Source of the DNA: Bradyrhizobium sp. WSM1417
GTDB taxonomy: Bacteria > Pseudomonadota > Alphaproteobacteria > Rhizobiales > Xanthobacteraceae
Reading direction: 5' to 3'
Length of the DNA stretch: 64,000 bases
NCBI RefSeq assembly: GCF_000515415.1
Contig: NZ_KI911783.1
Coordinates: forward strand, 2,718,392 to 2,782,391
Positions 43,485 to 52,239 of this stretch are shown piece by piece. Under the pieces are notes generated by a model. That model saw only the letters and a program-made list of their open reading frames with translations. It did no database searches and had not been told where the DNA came from. The translations under genes were made by a program, and so were the position numbers. How positions within the stretch are numbered: position 1 is the first letter of the stretch; each line of letters opens with the position of its first letter.

Positions 43485-43520
43485 GGCCGCTCATAACGGT
43501 CTGGTTGCAGGTTCGAGTCC
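43485..43520 (+). pseudogene. tRNA 3'-half fragment with CAT anticodon loop
   Basis: GGCCG, loop CTCATAA and CGGTC form a perfect 5-bp anticodon arm with anticodon CAT. TGGTT as variable loop and GCAGG-TTCGAGT follow, the start of a T arm. The expected pairing half CCTGC and acceptor stem are missing (CCATCGCATCC instead), and the D arm upstream does not fold. This matches the middle of a Met- or Ile2-type tRNA. Such half-tRNAs are often attachment-site scars. Confidence 0.6.
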
Positions 43521-43734
43521 ATCGCATCCCCTACCGTGGCCAGTCGCCCGCGAGCCATCAGCTTCGCCGGCAAGAGCCGGCTAGTCGTCTGAGGATAGCG
43601 AAGGCTGACGGGTGGATCGTCGATCAATGGGGCGACGACTTTCCAGTGTCAGAGAACGCCCGTCCACTCATCGTTCTGTTCCTGCAGAACGTTCCGATGA
43701 TGCGGGCGAGACTTCTTTATTGGTGAGATGCCGA

Positions 43735-44560
43735 CTATTTCGGTCCGCCGCTTGATCCCGCCGCCATGCCACCCTCGGGGGCAGCTTCGTCCGATGTTGC
43801 GAAAAAGACGTAGGCGAGCATGTCGCCTCGGCTCGTTGGAGAGGCCTGCAGCTTTGGTATCTTGGGGCGGAGTCGGCGGTCTGGCACCGCTGCGCAGTTC
43901 AGCCTTGTTATCGTCTTGAGCGCGGCCATCTCCCCGCCGCGTTTTCTCGCATGTGCCAGTGCGCTCCGCATGAAAGGCACGCGCTTACGCAGCTAGCCCG
44001 CTTTGCGACCTTGGCGACTGCGGCTTTGATGCCCGTCGAGCGTAGGATACGACTAGCTTGACACCGCTCAGGCCGGGGCGGGTAAACGTTTGCGGGAAAA
44101 CGGTTCAGAGGGTCTCGGCCTTCTGAGGGGCCGGTGTCGATAGCACTTCGGCGGACCGTCTCTGTCACGCCGAAGCAACAGATATGATGCGAGCATTCCG
44201 GCGCACCTTCACGTAAGCGGTGTCGATGAGAGATAAGGCCAGTCGCCTCGATCAGAGGGCGACGAAGGCTTTTTACCTTGTTCATCGATCTCGCTACACG
44301 GGCTGGTGCCCTCGCGTTGGCCTGTCGTCCCCATGATCTGTTGCAGATAGCGACCCAGCGGGTGATGGCCTGAACGTAAGCCTCCTGAACCAAGGCGGTT
44401 CGCCGACGCTCTCGGACCCCCGGAAAGCAGGAGCCAAACGGTCGCGGGTCACCCGGATTCGGCGGCGTTGACCGCCGCGCCGGGCTAGGGTGTGCCGGGG
44501 TCTTCCAGGGGGCCCGAGGCCGGCCTTCGACTTCAATCAGACGGCAGCAGAGTCGAACAT
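43735..44560 (-). pseudogene. IS256-family transposase, decayed
   Basis: Minus-strand fragments occur in the correct order: GLLGKMFDSAAV with a stop, GSCFPGVRERRR, VQEAYVQAITRWVA, IDTGPSEGRD, IKAAVAKV, FMRSALAHARKRGGEM, RPKIPKL and DMLAYVFFATSDEAA. They match IS256 transposases (GSYFPsFLEPRR, vQEAYVqGvStR, MDIGPSEaE, FMRNaLAHa, RPKlPkLa, DVLAYMtFP). Several frameshifts and missing segments, including parts of the DDE core, show it is dead. The dispersed hairpin repeat lies immediately upstream in the same direction. Confidence 0.8.
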
Positions 44561-44584
44561 CTTGCCCAAGAGACCGACATCCGG

Positions 44585-44740
44585 GTCTTCACTATGTCGG
44601 CGATCCGCGTTTGGCGTGTGAAAACTTGTTCTACGGAGAACCGCCCGCAACCATGCAAAGCCGCGCGCCCGCTACGGCGCTATTGGGAGCGCGCGTCCGA
44701 GCGGCTTTGCTCTACTGAGCTAAACCACCACTGCCAGTAC
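44585..44740 (-). repeat. Dispersed hairpin repeat, copy 2
   Basis: Read on the minus strand it begins CAGTGGTGGTTTAGCTCAGT, continues AGAGCAAAGCCGC, the GC-rich core with TAGCGCCGTAGCGGGC, GCGGCTTTGC and then a tail with GGTTCTCCG and CACACGCCAA. It is near-identical to copy 3 at 50632-50768. The TTTAGCTCAGTAGAGCA part resembles a tRNA D arm. Confidence 0.8.
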
Positions 44741-45491
44741 GTCGTGCCAAGCTGATGGTTCCTTGTGGTGCGAACCAATCCGGCCAAAGGTGTAGCAAAC
44801 AGGCTGGAATCGAGTCTTGTGGGTGCCGTGGCAACCGCTATGCGGACGGGAGCCATGCGGCGTGCGGGACAGGCCTCGATGGAAGAGAGAATCCAGCGCG
44901 ATATTAATCTTTTCGTTCTTTGTTCTGGTAGGTCGCCCAGACTAATCGAATCCGGGCGCTTGGCGGACGACCGCCCGAACAGCAACTTTTGGCTGCAACG
45001 CTCCAAATCGCCTGCTTCTAGGTTCAAGCATGAACCGCAATTGTTCACATCGTGCATTTCGACAACATGAATTTGGCCCAACGGCTCTGCCCACAAATCG
45101 GTGCGAGCACCGACGCCTTCACGAATTCGTCGCTAAGGCAATTCGTGACACATCAACAGCCATCAGAGCCAAACCGTCCAAGTCTGACGTCACGAGGATG
45201 GTTGAGACGGTCTGGCTTGCGCCGCAAGCCGGAATGCATCTTCGACTTCGTGCAGCGGATTGCTGCGTTCGTGCGGGGCAACGTTCATCAATCGCTCGCT
45301 TGAACTCGGAGGCAAAGCATCGCGCTTGAGGAGGGTGGTCTGAAGGGGCAGCTGCGCAGTCAATTACGACCGAGCGTCCTTCCCTACAAAGACATGTACT
45401 TTGCACAGATCCCGGCAAGTCCGGGTTGGCGGCGCATACCGGCCTTTGGAACGAGCCGGGCCTGCGGCCGAACTTGCGAATTAAGCCGCCG
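44741..45491. other. Stretch of about 750 bp without a supported gene
   Basis: Long open frames exist on both strands (for example MEERIQRDINLFVLCSGRSP on plus), but none shows a family or start context. I cannot choose between them. Confidence 0.35.
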
Positions 45492-45719
45492 CTACTTGGC
45501 GCGCGCCCTTTTTACAGTCTTCAGAAATTCTTCCGGTTCGACTTCTAGCTTATCAGCTAGACGACCGATGATCTTGATGCTGACGTGATACACGCCCTTT
45601 TCGAGCTGGCTCAAATAGCTACGGCTTATCTTGGTTTCCAACGCCAGTTCGTCTTGAGACCATCCCTTGCTATTGCGTAGACGACGCAAGTTTGTGGCGA
45701 ATGTCTCCCGCAAATCCAT
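45492..45719 (-). CDS. XRE-family repressor, QseC-like
   Basis: 75 residues, a single helix-turn-helix domain: FATNLRRLRNSKGWSQDELA, LETKISRSYLSQLEKGVYHV and IGRLADKLEVEPEEFL. Size and layout match controller-type XRE proteins such as QseC of Mesorhizobium integrative elements and restriction-modification C proteins. It is divergent from the DUF2285 gene with 82 bp between starts, and this gap holds an inverted repeat. In ICEMlSym of M. loti, QseC binds between qseC and qseM and controls both. The same geometry here is the main argument; sequence alone only supports XRE. Confidence 0.8.
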   Translation of the reverse strand: MDLRETFATNLRRLRNSKGWSQDELALETKISRSYLSQLEKGVYHVSIKIIGRLADKLEVEPEEFLKTVKRARAK

Positions 45720-45742
45720 GCGGGAAAGGATGCCGCTTGCTC

Positions 45743-45765
45743 AGTATATTGCACCTCGATATACT
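45743..45765. promoter_or_regulatory. Perfect 7-bp inverted repeat, candidate operator
   Basis: AGTATAT and ATATACT flank a 9-bp centre TGCACCTCG. The site lies 24 bp upstream of the XRE start and 36 bp upstream of the DUF2285 start, where a shared repressor would bind. The AT-rich arms also overlap plausible -10 boxes. Confidence 0.6.
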
Positions 45766-45801
45766 CAACAAAGCGCATCTTCCAAGAAGCCCTGTGAGAT
45801 T

Positions 45802-46071
45802 ATGCAGACACCGCCGCTTAATCCTGACGTGGCTGACCTGGCGCCCACCGAACCAGCGTTGACCTCATATGATGAGCAGCACGTGATTACCTACATTCGG
45901 CTGCTGCAGGCCGATGGTGAGGGAGCGAACTGGCGGGAAGTAGCCCGATTAGTTTTACATATTGATCCCGTCAGGGAGCCGGAGCGCGCCCTCAACGCTT
46001 ACTTGAGTCACCTTTCTCGCGCTAAGTGGGTATCTGAACAGGGGCGTCTTTTCGGGAAAAAGCATAAATGA
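45802..46071 (+). CDS. DUF2285 protein, QseM-like antiactivator candidate
   Basis: 89 residues. The core YDEQHVITYIRLLQADGEGA, NWREVARLVLHIDP, REPERALNAYLSHLSRAKW and an end with GRLFG is the DUF2285 DNA-binding-like domain of integrative-element regulators. In M. loti, QseM is a short stand-alone DUF2285 protein that blocks TraR and the excision activator FseA. This gene has the same size, the same domain and the same divergent XRE neighbour. It might instead be the DUF2285 half of an FseA-like activator, because a DUF6499 fragment follows, but the order is reversed. Confidence 0.75.
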   Translation: MQTPPLNPDVADLAPTEPALTSYDEQHVITYIRLLQADGEGANWREVARLVLHIDPVREPERALNAYLSHLSRAKWVSEQGRLFGKKHK

Positions 46072-46139
46072 GAAGAAATCCGTCCTCTAAAAGTTCAGGG
46101 TGAAAATCCTTTCTCAGATCGACCCGCGGTGCGCCTGGG

Positions 46140-46153
46140 GCACCACGTGGTGC
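46140..46153. promoter_or_regulatory. 14-bp perfect palindrome
   Basis: GCACCACGTGGTGC reads the same on both strands. It sits 84 bp upstream of the DUF6499 start and 69 bp after the DUF2285 stop, in an otherwise non-coding gap. It could be an activator box or a short hairpin. Confidence 0.5.
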
Positions 46154-46236
46154 TCAAATGGGGACTTCCTACAACGGAATTGTTAACAAGTATGGCGCCG
46201 CAATCTCAGTGGGTTGCCCGTAATGGAATTGAGCTC

Positions 46237-46431
46237 ATGCCTGAATTCAATTGGCGTTCGCCCGCGTCCTACCTAGACCTTCAAGACGTTGAAACTCCGG
46301 ACATCGCTTGGGAGTGCCTACGTCACAATGTGGATTATCAACGCGACTACGATGCGATGATCGCCAGCCGCCCAGATCGCCAAGTGACGCCGGAATTCAG
46401 GAGGAAGTGGGGTATCTGCTTTCGCCCATGA
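46237..46431 (+). CDS. DUF6499-domain protein, perhaps truncated
   Basis: 64 residues from MPEFNWRSPASYLDLQDVET. The conserved 'W.s...Y..l......aWe.LRrN..Yqrdy' pattern is present (IAWECLRHNVDYQRDYDAMI), and the end EFRRKWGICFRP matches the 'f...WGl.f' motif. In M. loti, DUF6499 forms the N-terminal half of FseA, which is joined to DUF2285 by programmed +1 frameshifting. No DUF2285 continuation is visible downstream; IS66 debris begins soon after. So the fragment may be a free DUF6499 protein or a cut FseA-like gene. Confidence 0.7.
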   Translation: MPEFNWRSPASYLDLQDVETPDIAWECLRHNVDYQRDYDAMIASRPDRQVTPEFRRKWGICFRP

Positions 46432-46763
46432 CCCGCGGCGGTCATTCAGGCAGGAGACCATCCACTGGGCGCCGGAAGTTCTTCCGTGAGTCGTCTCAAT
46501 CGCGCTAGGGCGGCCACCCTTCGACCCGGCGGCTGCATCTCCCCGTTCTCTTGACCTCGCGTCCGGGGTAGACATGTCGCAATGATGATAATTGGCACGC
46601 GGTCCGCGCGTTGGCGCGGTCGATCGTTGTCTTGTCCAGCAGGAATGTCGCACATCCGAGGCTGCTGAAGAAGACGACCGGACACCGATGCCTTTTGCAG
46701 AAAAAGCAAAGTGATGACCGGAGAGGATCCTTCTAAAGGTTCCGGAACAAGCGCAACCATAAT

Positions 46764-47156
46764 TCAGCCCGCGAGCGTCGAACGGCAAAGATCGATGCCG
46801 TAATGGGCGATCTGCGACTGCCGATAGGGGGAAGAGTGATTGCAGTACTTGCTGATCAGTATGTGCGAGAGCAGCGCCAATGTTGCCAAGCCACCATCGA
46901 TAAACGGTTCCGGCGCGCCGGAGTAGGCGACCGTGTTGCAGGCTCGGCAGGTGTATTTAGGACGCGTGGTACGCACTACGTGAAGCTGCGCCGGCACCCA
47001 GTCGAGCATCTCGCTGACGCTCTCGCCAAGGTGAAGAGCACCGCCACAATAGCTGCAGAGCCTGCCGTGGACGTCGAACAGAATGTGTTGTCGTGGCAGG
47101 TAATCCGGCGACGCTCTGCGTCGTGGCTGCGTCGCCTTGTCTTCCGGAGCGGTCAT
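46764..47156 (-). pseudogene. IS66 TnpC fragment
   Basis: 130 residues with YLPRQHILFDVHGRLCSYCG, then SEMLDWVPAQLHVVRTTRPK, YTCRACNTVAYSGAPEPFID and GGLATLALLSHILISKYCNH, ending near YRQSQIAHYGIDLCRSTLA. This is the N-terminal zinc-binding and linker part of IS66 transposases. The DDE catalytic domain that should follow is absent. A one-base shift separates it from the preceding coding segment. Confidence 0.85.
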
Positions 47157-47395
47157 CGGTTGCGCTTCCGCGCGCCAATTTCGCCGTCGAGATCCTTCAG
47201 ACTGAGAGCAAGCCGGTCGGGGTTGATGCGCTCGGAGCTGCGTCCGAGTGCATGCGTTGCAGCAAAGAGATGACCGGAGAACGGGTCCTTCTTCAGCACG
47301 TCCTGAACCAGCATCGCGAGTCCGTCCATGCCTTTCCGCATGTCACTGTAACCGAGCGCCAGGTGCACTTTCAGGCCCGCTGGAACTATCATCAT
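47153..47395 (-). pseudogene. Hybrid of IS66 TnpB start and TnpC start
   Basis: The 80-residue frame begins MIVPAGLKVHLALGYSDMRK, GMDGLAMLVQDVLKKDPFSG, which is the TnpB N-terminus. It switches after HLFAATHAL to GRSSERINPDRLALSLKDLD, the TnpC N-terminus. An internal deletion of about 250-300 bp must have joined them. The end overlaps the next TnpC fragment with ATGA but in a shifted frame. Confidence 0.75.
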
Positions 47396-47399
47396 GGCG

Positions 47400-47776
47400 C
47401 CATTTTTCCGCTTTCGATCTGTGCTCGCGCGGCATCCGGATCGATTCCGGCCGGAGCGAAGATGCGACTTCCATCGGAGAGGCCAACGACCATCATGCCC
47501 TCCGGCGGACGCACGAGATCGCGCAGAACATGCGCTGCCGGAGCGTCGTCGGGGATCACCACTCGGGCGAGCTTCGAGCGTTTCTTTGCACGATGCCAAA
47601 TTGCGAACGCCAGCGGAACAGCAGCCCGGTGACGATCCCGCGCTTGCGCGCAACGGCAGAGACCTTGGCGCCGGCTGCTCGGTTTCCTTCGCGATCGCGA
47701 GCTTCTCCTCATCGCTGAAGAAGCGCCGAACGGGCGCTCGAGGCGCCGTCGGATCGCCGATTTCCGCGGCTGTCAA
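47400..47776 (-). pseudogene. IS66 TnpA relic
   Basis: Fragments in two frames read RRFFSDEEKLAIAKETEQP, then VTGLLFRWRSQFG and a C-terminal stretch. This matches the TnpA helix-turn-helix pattern 'R..ws.eEK..Iv.E......svs.vAR...i....lF.WR'. A frameshift lies in the middle. Confidence 0.65.
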
Positions 47777-48282
47777 GCGACGTTCGGGGCCGAGTTCCTG
47801 GCACTAGTGCTAGGGCGAGCGAGCGGAGGGGTGAAGATGCGCGCGCCAGTGATTGCGAACTCGCCGGCGTCCAGTCGGTCACGCCATTTGCGCAACGAAT
47901 GCGGCGACAGCTGCATTGCAGCGGCGTAGGCGCGCAGCCCCATTCCGCTCCAATTCATCGCCTCCACATGCATTGCCCAGAACGCCTGAGAGGCCCGATT
48001 GCGGACGTCCGCAGTAACCATGAACCTGCGCTGCTTCTGCTTTCGCAGCGCCTTTTCGCGTTTGTCCCGGCAGCGCTCGCGGCGCAATTCCGTCTGATAT
48101 TTCTCGAGCTTAAGCGCAGTCTCGTCGCCGGCGAGCCGCTTCAGCCAGCGCCGAAACGTGCTCTCGGTGAGGCGTTGCTGAAGGCAATATTTACGGATTC
48201 CGAGATCGCTTCGGCGCCGTGCCTCGATGTGCAGCGACCACCATTCACGTCGCGCTTTGTTCTGGAAGTGTTTCGGTCCCAC
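47773..48282 (-). CDS. IS66-associated accessory ORF
   Basis: 169 residues: MGPKHFQNKARREWWSLHIE, ARRRSDLGIRKYCLQQRLTE, STFRRWLKRLAGDE, a charged helix, then FWAMHVEAMNWSGMGLRAYA, AAMQLSPHSLRKWRDRLDAG. It has two helix-turn-helix units of transposase type. This ORF often precedes tnpA in rhizobial IS66 elements. The frame is intact although the element is not. Confidence 0.7.
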   Translation of the reverse strand: MGPKHFQNKARREWWSLHIEARRRSDLGIRKYCLQQRLTESTFRRWLKRLAGDETALKLEKYQTELRRERCRDKREKALRKQKQRRFMVTADVRNRASQAFWAMHVEAMNWSGMGLRAYAAAMQLSPHSLRKWRDRLDAGEFAITGARIFTPPLARPSTSARNSAPNVA

Positions 48283-48493
48283 CAGAGAATCTCCACAGCA
48301 GCAGAGAACCCGAAATAGAACGACATCGCACGAGGAGGAAGATGTGCAGAAACCGGACGCTTACGAACGCCCGATTAGGAAGGCTCTTCAAATCGGGCTT
48401 CGAGAAACCGGTGCACGGCGATAGCTGCCGTGTGGCCGAATCCGGAGCCCGGTGCGACGACTTAGGTCGTCGTTGCCACACAGGAGAACTCCG

Positions 48494-49551
48494 ATGAAAC
48501 TCTACGTTGGATTGGACGTCGGTCTTGAAGAAACCATCCTTTGCATCGTCGATGGTAAGAGTCTCACAGTTCCGAAGCGAAGGTCAGCACGGAGCCTGAG
48601 GCGATCCGGTCCGCTGTGGAGAGCTGCGCGGATCGCCTCGATAAGTGGGAGTCTAGGCGTCATCGCCTGGCATCTGGCTCCATCGCGAACTACAGCCAGC
48701 CGGGCTTCCGATCATTGTCGTGGAAGCGCGCCATATGCGTGTTTCGTTATCGACGATGCGCAACAAAACGGATCGCAACGATGCGCGCGGCATCGCGCAG
48801 ATGATGCGGCTGGGCGTACCGCGCCGTCCATGTCAAGAACACCGAGACTCAGAAAATGCGCTCGCTGCTGACCAACAGGAAGCTCCTCAAGCGTAAGCTG
48901 ATCGACCTTGAAAACCACGTTCGTGGCACGCTGAGGGCGTACGGTCTGATGGTTGGAGCGGTTGGCCGCGGAGGATACGAAGCGCGGGTCCGCGAGCTCA
49001 TCGAGCACAGCGATCCGGTATTTTCCATGATGATTGAAGCCATGTTGGACGTACGGCGAGCGATCTTCGAGGGCTACGAACGATTGCATAAGGTGCTCCT
49101 GCAGGTCGTCCAGCATGCCATCTGTCGTCGATTGATGGCCGTGCCTGGCGTCGGTCCTGTTGCCGCCCTTTCGTTCAAGGTCGGTGTTGATGACCCTCTT
49201 CGGTTTGCACGATCCCGGACAGTCGGCGCGCATTTTGGCCTGACGCCAAGACGACACCGGTCTGGAACGTCCATCGACTACGAAGGCCGAATTACCAAAC
49301 AGGGCGACGTCGCGGTTCGCGAGGCGCTCTGCGAGGGGGCGGCAAGCCTGCTGCTGCGGGTCAGGAAATGGTCGGCGTTGCGGGCGTGGGGCCTGCGGAT
49401 CGCCAAACGGTCGAGCATGCTGTGCGCGATCGTCGCGGTCGCACGCAAGCTTGCGAGCATCCTGCACAGGATGTGGGTCAATCAGACCGATTTCCACGTT
49501 GGGTTCGGCGCCAGGGTCACACAAAGATTGCGTTTGAAGCCTGCGCAGTAA
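48494..49551 (+). pseudogene. IS110-family transposase, frameshifted
   Basis: From ATG 48494: MKLYVGLDVGLEETILCIVD, the DEDD N-terminus. A frame change then gives MRNKTDRNDARGIAQMMRLG, and a further one gives MRSLLTNRKLLKRKLIDLEN onward. The C-terminal domain is complete, with MAVPGVGPVAALSFKVGVDD, HFGLTPRRHRSGTSIDYEGR, ITKQGDVAVREALCEGA and a tail. Two frameshifts in the first third inactivate it. A GACGAC-TTAG-GTCGTC hairpin lies just upstream at about 48456-48471. Confidence 0.88.
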
Positions 49552-50631
49552 TTGCTGCGGGGACGCAAAAGTTTAGCGCTGGTGTTGCGGCCGGCATGTT
49601 GAGAAGGAGCAATAACTAGAGATCCGCGCGCGCGGTGAGCGTCCCGTGGCGGGGCCGCGAAACGGGAACGTCCGCTACCTCTTGCCTGCTGCCATCTAGT
49701 GATGAGAGCGCCAGACTGCCTGGACAGCCCTGTTTACGGACCTGATGAAGAGCATGCGACGGCCGATGTGCTGAACGCGAAGGAACGCATGGATCCCGCC
49801 TGGTGAATGCCGATCGCAAGCGCGGTTGTGGGGACACTTGTGCGTTGTTGATGCAGGGAGTCGGTAATGGCTGAAGTGCGAAGAGTCGAAGAAAAGCGTA
49901 GGAATGAGTTGACTTTGAACGCCCGATAAAGACCGCCCGATAAAGACGGCCCGATTAAGACGGCGAGATAAAAGGGGCTCGCCGGTCGAACAACAAGCCA
50001 TTGGCACGGCTTCAGTTTCGGCGTGCCGTTCAGTTGGGGCGCGTGCCGCGCCTTCCCGTTTGAACAATGCATTCAAAGGCATCTTCGGCACTGTGGGCAC
50101 TTTTTGCGCCTAGACGGGCGGGCGTGACCATTGGCGACCGCGACTTCCTGTGCGGCCTGAGCGTATCTGCAGCACTCGGGTGCCAAGGTCCACGACCTTT
50201 CATCAGCCACATGCTAGTGTCGCCAAGAAGGCCCGACATGTCTCGATTCCGGCTGCCTGTAGCATGCGATAGCGGCTAGCCGTTCGGCCATCGCAGGCCA
50301 ACCCCAGCCACAGCCGGTTGCAGCCCGGCACGGCGTCTCCTCGTGAAGGTGCTTGCTGGTGGTTGAAAGGGCAATCCTTCCGCTCAGGGCGATCACCGCT
50401 CAGCTCCACTGATGGCCGTCTGTTGTACCTGAAGCGCGATGGCGGAACCCGAGGTGGTTGGCGCGCCGAGCTCTTCTGTTTGGTAGAGACCGCGCAGGCG
50501 GCTTTTGATGAGCGGTGTCAGGACGCCAGCCATTTATTCTGTGCATCATCTCACCCGTTTCCGGCGAATTGACCGACCTCAGAGCATTCACGCGCGACCT
50601 GGCAAAGCTGATTAAGATCGAGCTCGGTCGT
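49552..50631. other. About 1.1 kb of debris without a supported gene
   Basis: Many short frames on both strands, none with a family likeness. It includes a 14-bp tandem repeat at 49921-49976. The region is likely decayed mobile DNA. Confidence 0.4.
49921..49976. repeat. 14-bp tandem repeat, four units
   Basis: Units are GCCCGATAAAGACC, GCCCGATAAAGACG, GCCCGATTAAGACG and GCGAGATAAAAGGG. The first three differ at one or two positions, the fourth is degenerate. It looks like a short minisatellite. Confidence 0.85.
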
Positions 50632-50768
50632 GTCCCCAGTGGTGGTTTAGCTCGGTTAGCAAAGCGGCCCGGACGCGCGCCCCCAAGAGCGCCGTAGCGG
50701 GCGGGCGGCTTTGCGGTTGCCGCCGGCAGTTCTCCGGTAGGATCGGGTTGCGACACGCCAATGCAATC
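50632..50768 (+). repeat. Dispersed hairpin repeat, copy 3
   Basis: It starts CAGTGGTGGTTTAGCTCGGT, then AGCAAAGCGGC, GC-rich core CAAGAGCGCCGTAGCGGGCG, GCGGCTTTGC and tail CTCCGGTAGGATCGGGTTGC GACACGCCAA. It leads directly into the IS256 transposase relic, as copy 2 does. Confidence 0.85.
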
Positions 50769-51448
50769 GAGGAACACGACCGACGAGACAACCTGCGCAC
50801 GCTGGTAACGAACACCCCCGACGCCGATCTTCTGCGCGAGCTGATCGGGTTTGCCGCCCGGCTTCTGATGGAGCTGGCGGGAGGCGAGACTGGCCCAGCG
50901 CAACGGTTACGGCGACCGGATCCGGGCGACCCGGCGCGGTCGAGCTGCACATCCCAAGCTACGCAAGGGCTCCTGCTTTCCGGACTTCCCGGAGCCGCGA
51001 CGGATGGCCGAGAAGGCGCTCACCGCCGTGATGCAGGAGTGTGCAGGGCATTCGACTCGCTTCGGTCGACCATCTGGTGCAGGCATGGGCATGACCGGCA
51101 TCTCCAAGAGCCAGGTCCGCCGAGCTGCGGCGAGATCGACGACAAGGTGCAGGCCTTCCTCGCCCGTCCGATCGAGGCGACTGGCGGTATCTGTGGATCG
51201 ACGCCACCTACGTGAGATACGCCAGAATGGCCGCAGAAGTCGCGGTGATTGTCGCGGTCGGCGTCAACAGCGACGGCCGGGGAGGTTCTCGGGATGGACA
51301 TCGGGCCGTCCGAGGCCGAGACGTTCTGGACGGCGAGGTGGTCGGCATCTTCCCCGATGAGAACGCGATCGTTCGCCTCATCGGCGCGACACGAACGTGC
51401 GGCATCAGCACCTTGAATGAAACGCCGGTCCAGATGCTCAGCGCCTAA
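50769..51448 (+). pseudogene. IS256-family transposase, decayed copy 2
   Basis: Plus-strand fragments: LRTLVTNTPDADLLRELIGF, AARLLMELAGGETG, MAEKALTAVMQE, MGMTGISKSQVRR, then EIDDKVQAFLARPIE, VAVIVAVGVNSDGR, and after a deletion EVVGIFPDENAIVRLIGA. All match IS256 transposases in order. Frameshifts and loss of most of the DDE core and of the C-terminal third make it inactive. Confidence 0.85.
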
Positions 51449-51766
51449 CGGGCGGCCGCGGCACTCCCGGCGCTCTAATCCGCAATTGGATCGGCTGCCG
51501 GGAGCATTAGGGGCTGGAAATCGAGCCGTGCCATTTTCACGTTCAGACGACAATACGTAGAAGATCGGGGTACGGTAGTTTTCCGGAGTCCATTTTCAGA
51601 ACGGGGTGTTCTACCGTAGGAACACCGGCGAGATTTAAGCACCAATTTGTTGATTTTTCCCGGGATGGCCGCAGTGGGGCTGGAACCACGCTGCGGCCTT
51701 TCGCCTGAGCGAACCCAATTCGTTGTTGAACCGTACCTGGCGAAGCAATCTTTGGCGGGAGGGTCT

Positions 51767-51931
51767 GTGAGCATCCAAGTCATCCTGGCGAGTATGTTGG
51801 AGCGCGAGCTGGCGGCGCGAGGTGTGCAATCATTGGGGCATTCCGATTGCATGGAGATCGTTGAAAACCTCCTCGGACGCTTGAAGGAGCTGGACCGGGA
51901 ATTGGCGGCGCGAACCATCGAGCAACGCTGA
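51767..51931 (+). CDS. Small helical hypothetical protein, 54 residues
   Basis: A GTG start sits six bases after GGGAGG. The product SIQVILASMLERELAARGVQ continues LGHSDCMEIVENLLGRLKEL and DRELAARTIEQR, two amphipathic helices. It is the only clean frame in this debris-rich part. Unknown function; a helical hairpin of regulator or antitoxin type is possible. Confidence 0.5.
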   Translation: MSIQVILASMLERELAARGVQSLGHSDCMEIVENLLGRLKELDRELAARTIEQR

Positions 51932-52084
51932 AGGCTCCCTCGATCGAAGGAGAGACGGCCCCGGCTTGGAGGGTCATTGGGAGGATAGGGCCGGGGCCGC
52001 TCCGCTAGCTTGGGCGAGCCAGCGAAGCAGCAAGCCGGGCAAGGACGCCCGGTTCCTACTGCAGTCGCCAGCGGATCCTGGCCG

Positions 52085-52239
52085 GGCGTAACCGGCCGCA
52101 GCGTGTAGAGAAAGAGGTAGTTGATCTTCTCGATATGGATTCTGCCGTCCTGTACCGCCTCGATACCCGAAGCGAGCAGAGCGAGTTGGCGGGCGGCGAC
52201 TTCCGGATGGGCAAACGGACGTTCGGCGATAAGTTTCAT
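52085..52239 (-). pseudogene. 5' part of a short gene, truncated
   Basis: From ATG 52239 the frame reads MKLIAERPFAHPEVAARQLA, LLASGIEAVQDGRIHIEKIN and YLFLYTLRP. This resembles the start of a roughly 90-residue rhizobial hypothetical protein that normally continues with a 'A.ER.WL..HESGTYVKFT' type end. Here the frame passes into unrelated Pro/Arg-rich sequence, so the C-terminal half is gone. Confidence 0.5.

Larger units (their letters stand above)
46764..48282 (-). mobile_element. IS66-family element, decayed
   Basis: The minus strand carries, in transposon order, a helix-turn-helix accessory ORF (47773-48282), TnpA relics, a TnpB start joined to a TnpC start, and a TnpC fragment with its zinc-finger-like motif. 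Terminal repeats were not located. The TnpC catalytic half is missing, so the element is dead. The stretch 46432-46763 next to it holds further unassigned minus-strand fragments that may belong to another transposase. Confidence 0.8.

Noticed and set aside
43470..43540. Complete tRNA gene
   Set aside because: The anticodon arm is perfect, but the T stem, acceptor stem and D arm do not pair, so only a fragment is called.
44741..45491. Genes on either strand in this stretch
   Set aside because: Competing long frames on both strands, none with a motif, start context or known relative.
49921..49976. CRISPR array
   Set aside because: Repeats are contiguous 14-bp units with no spacers.
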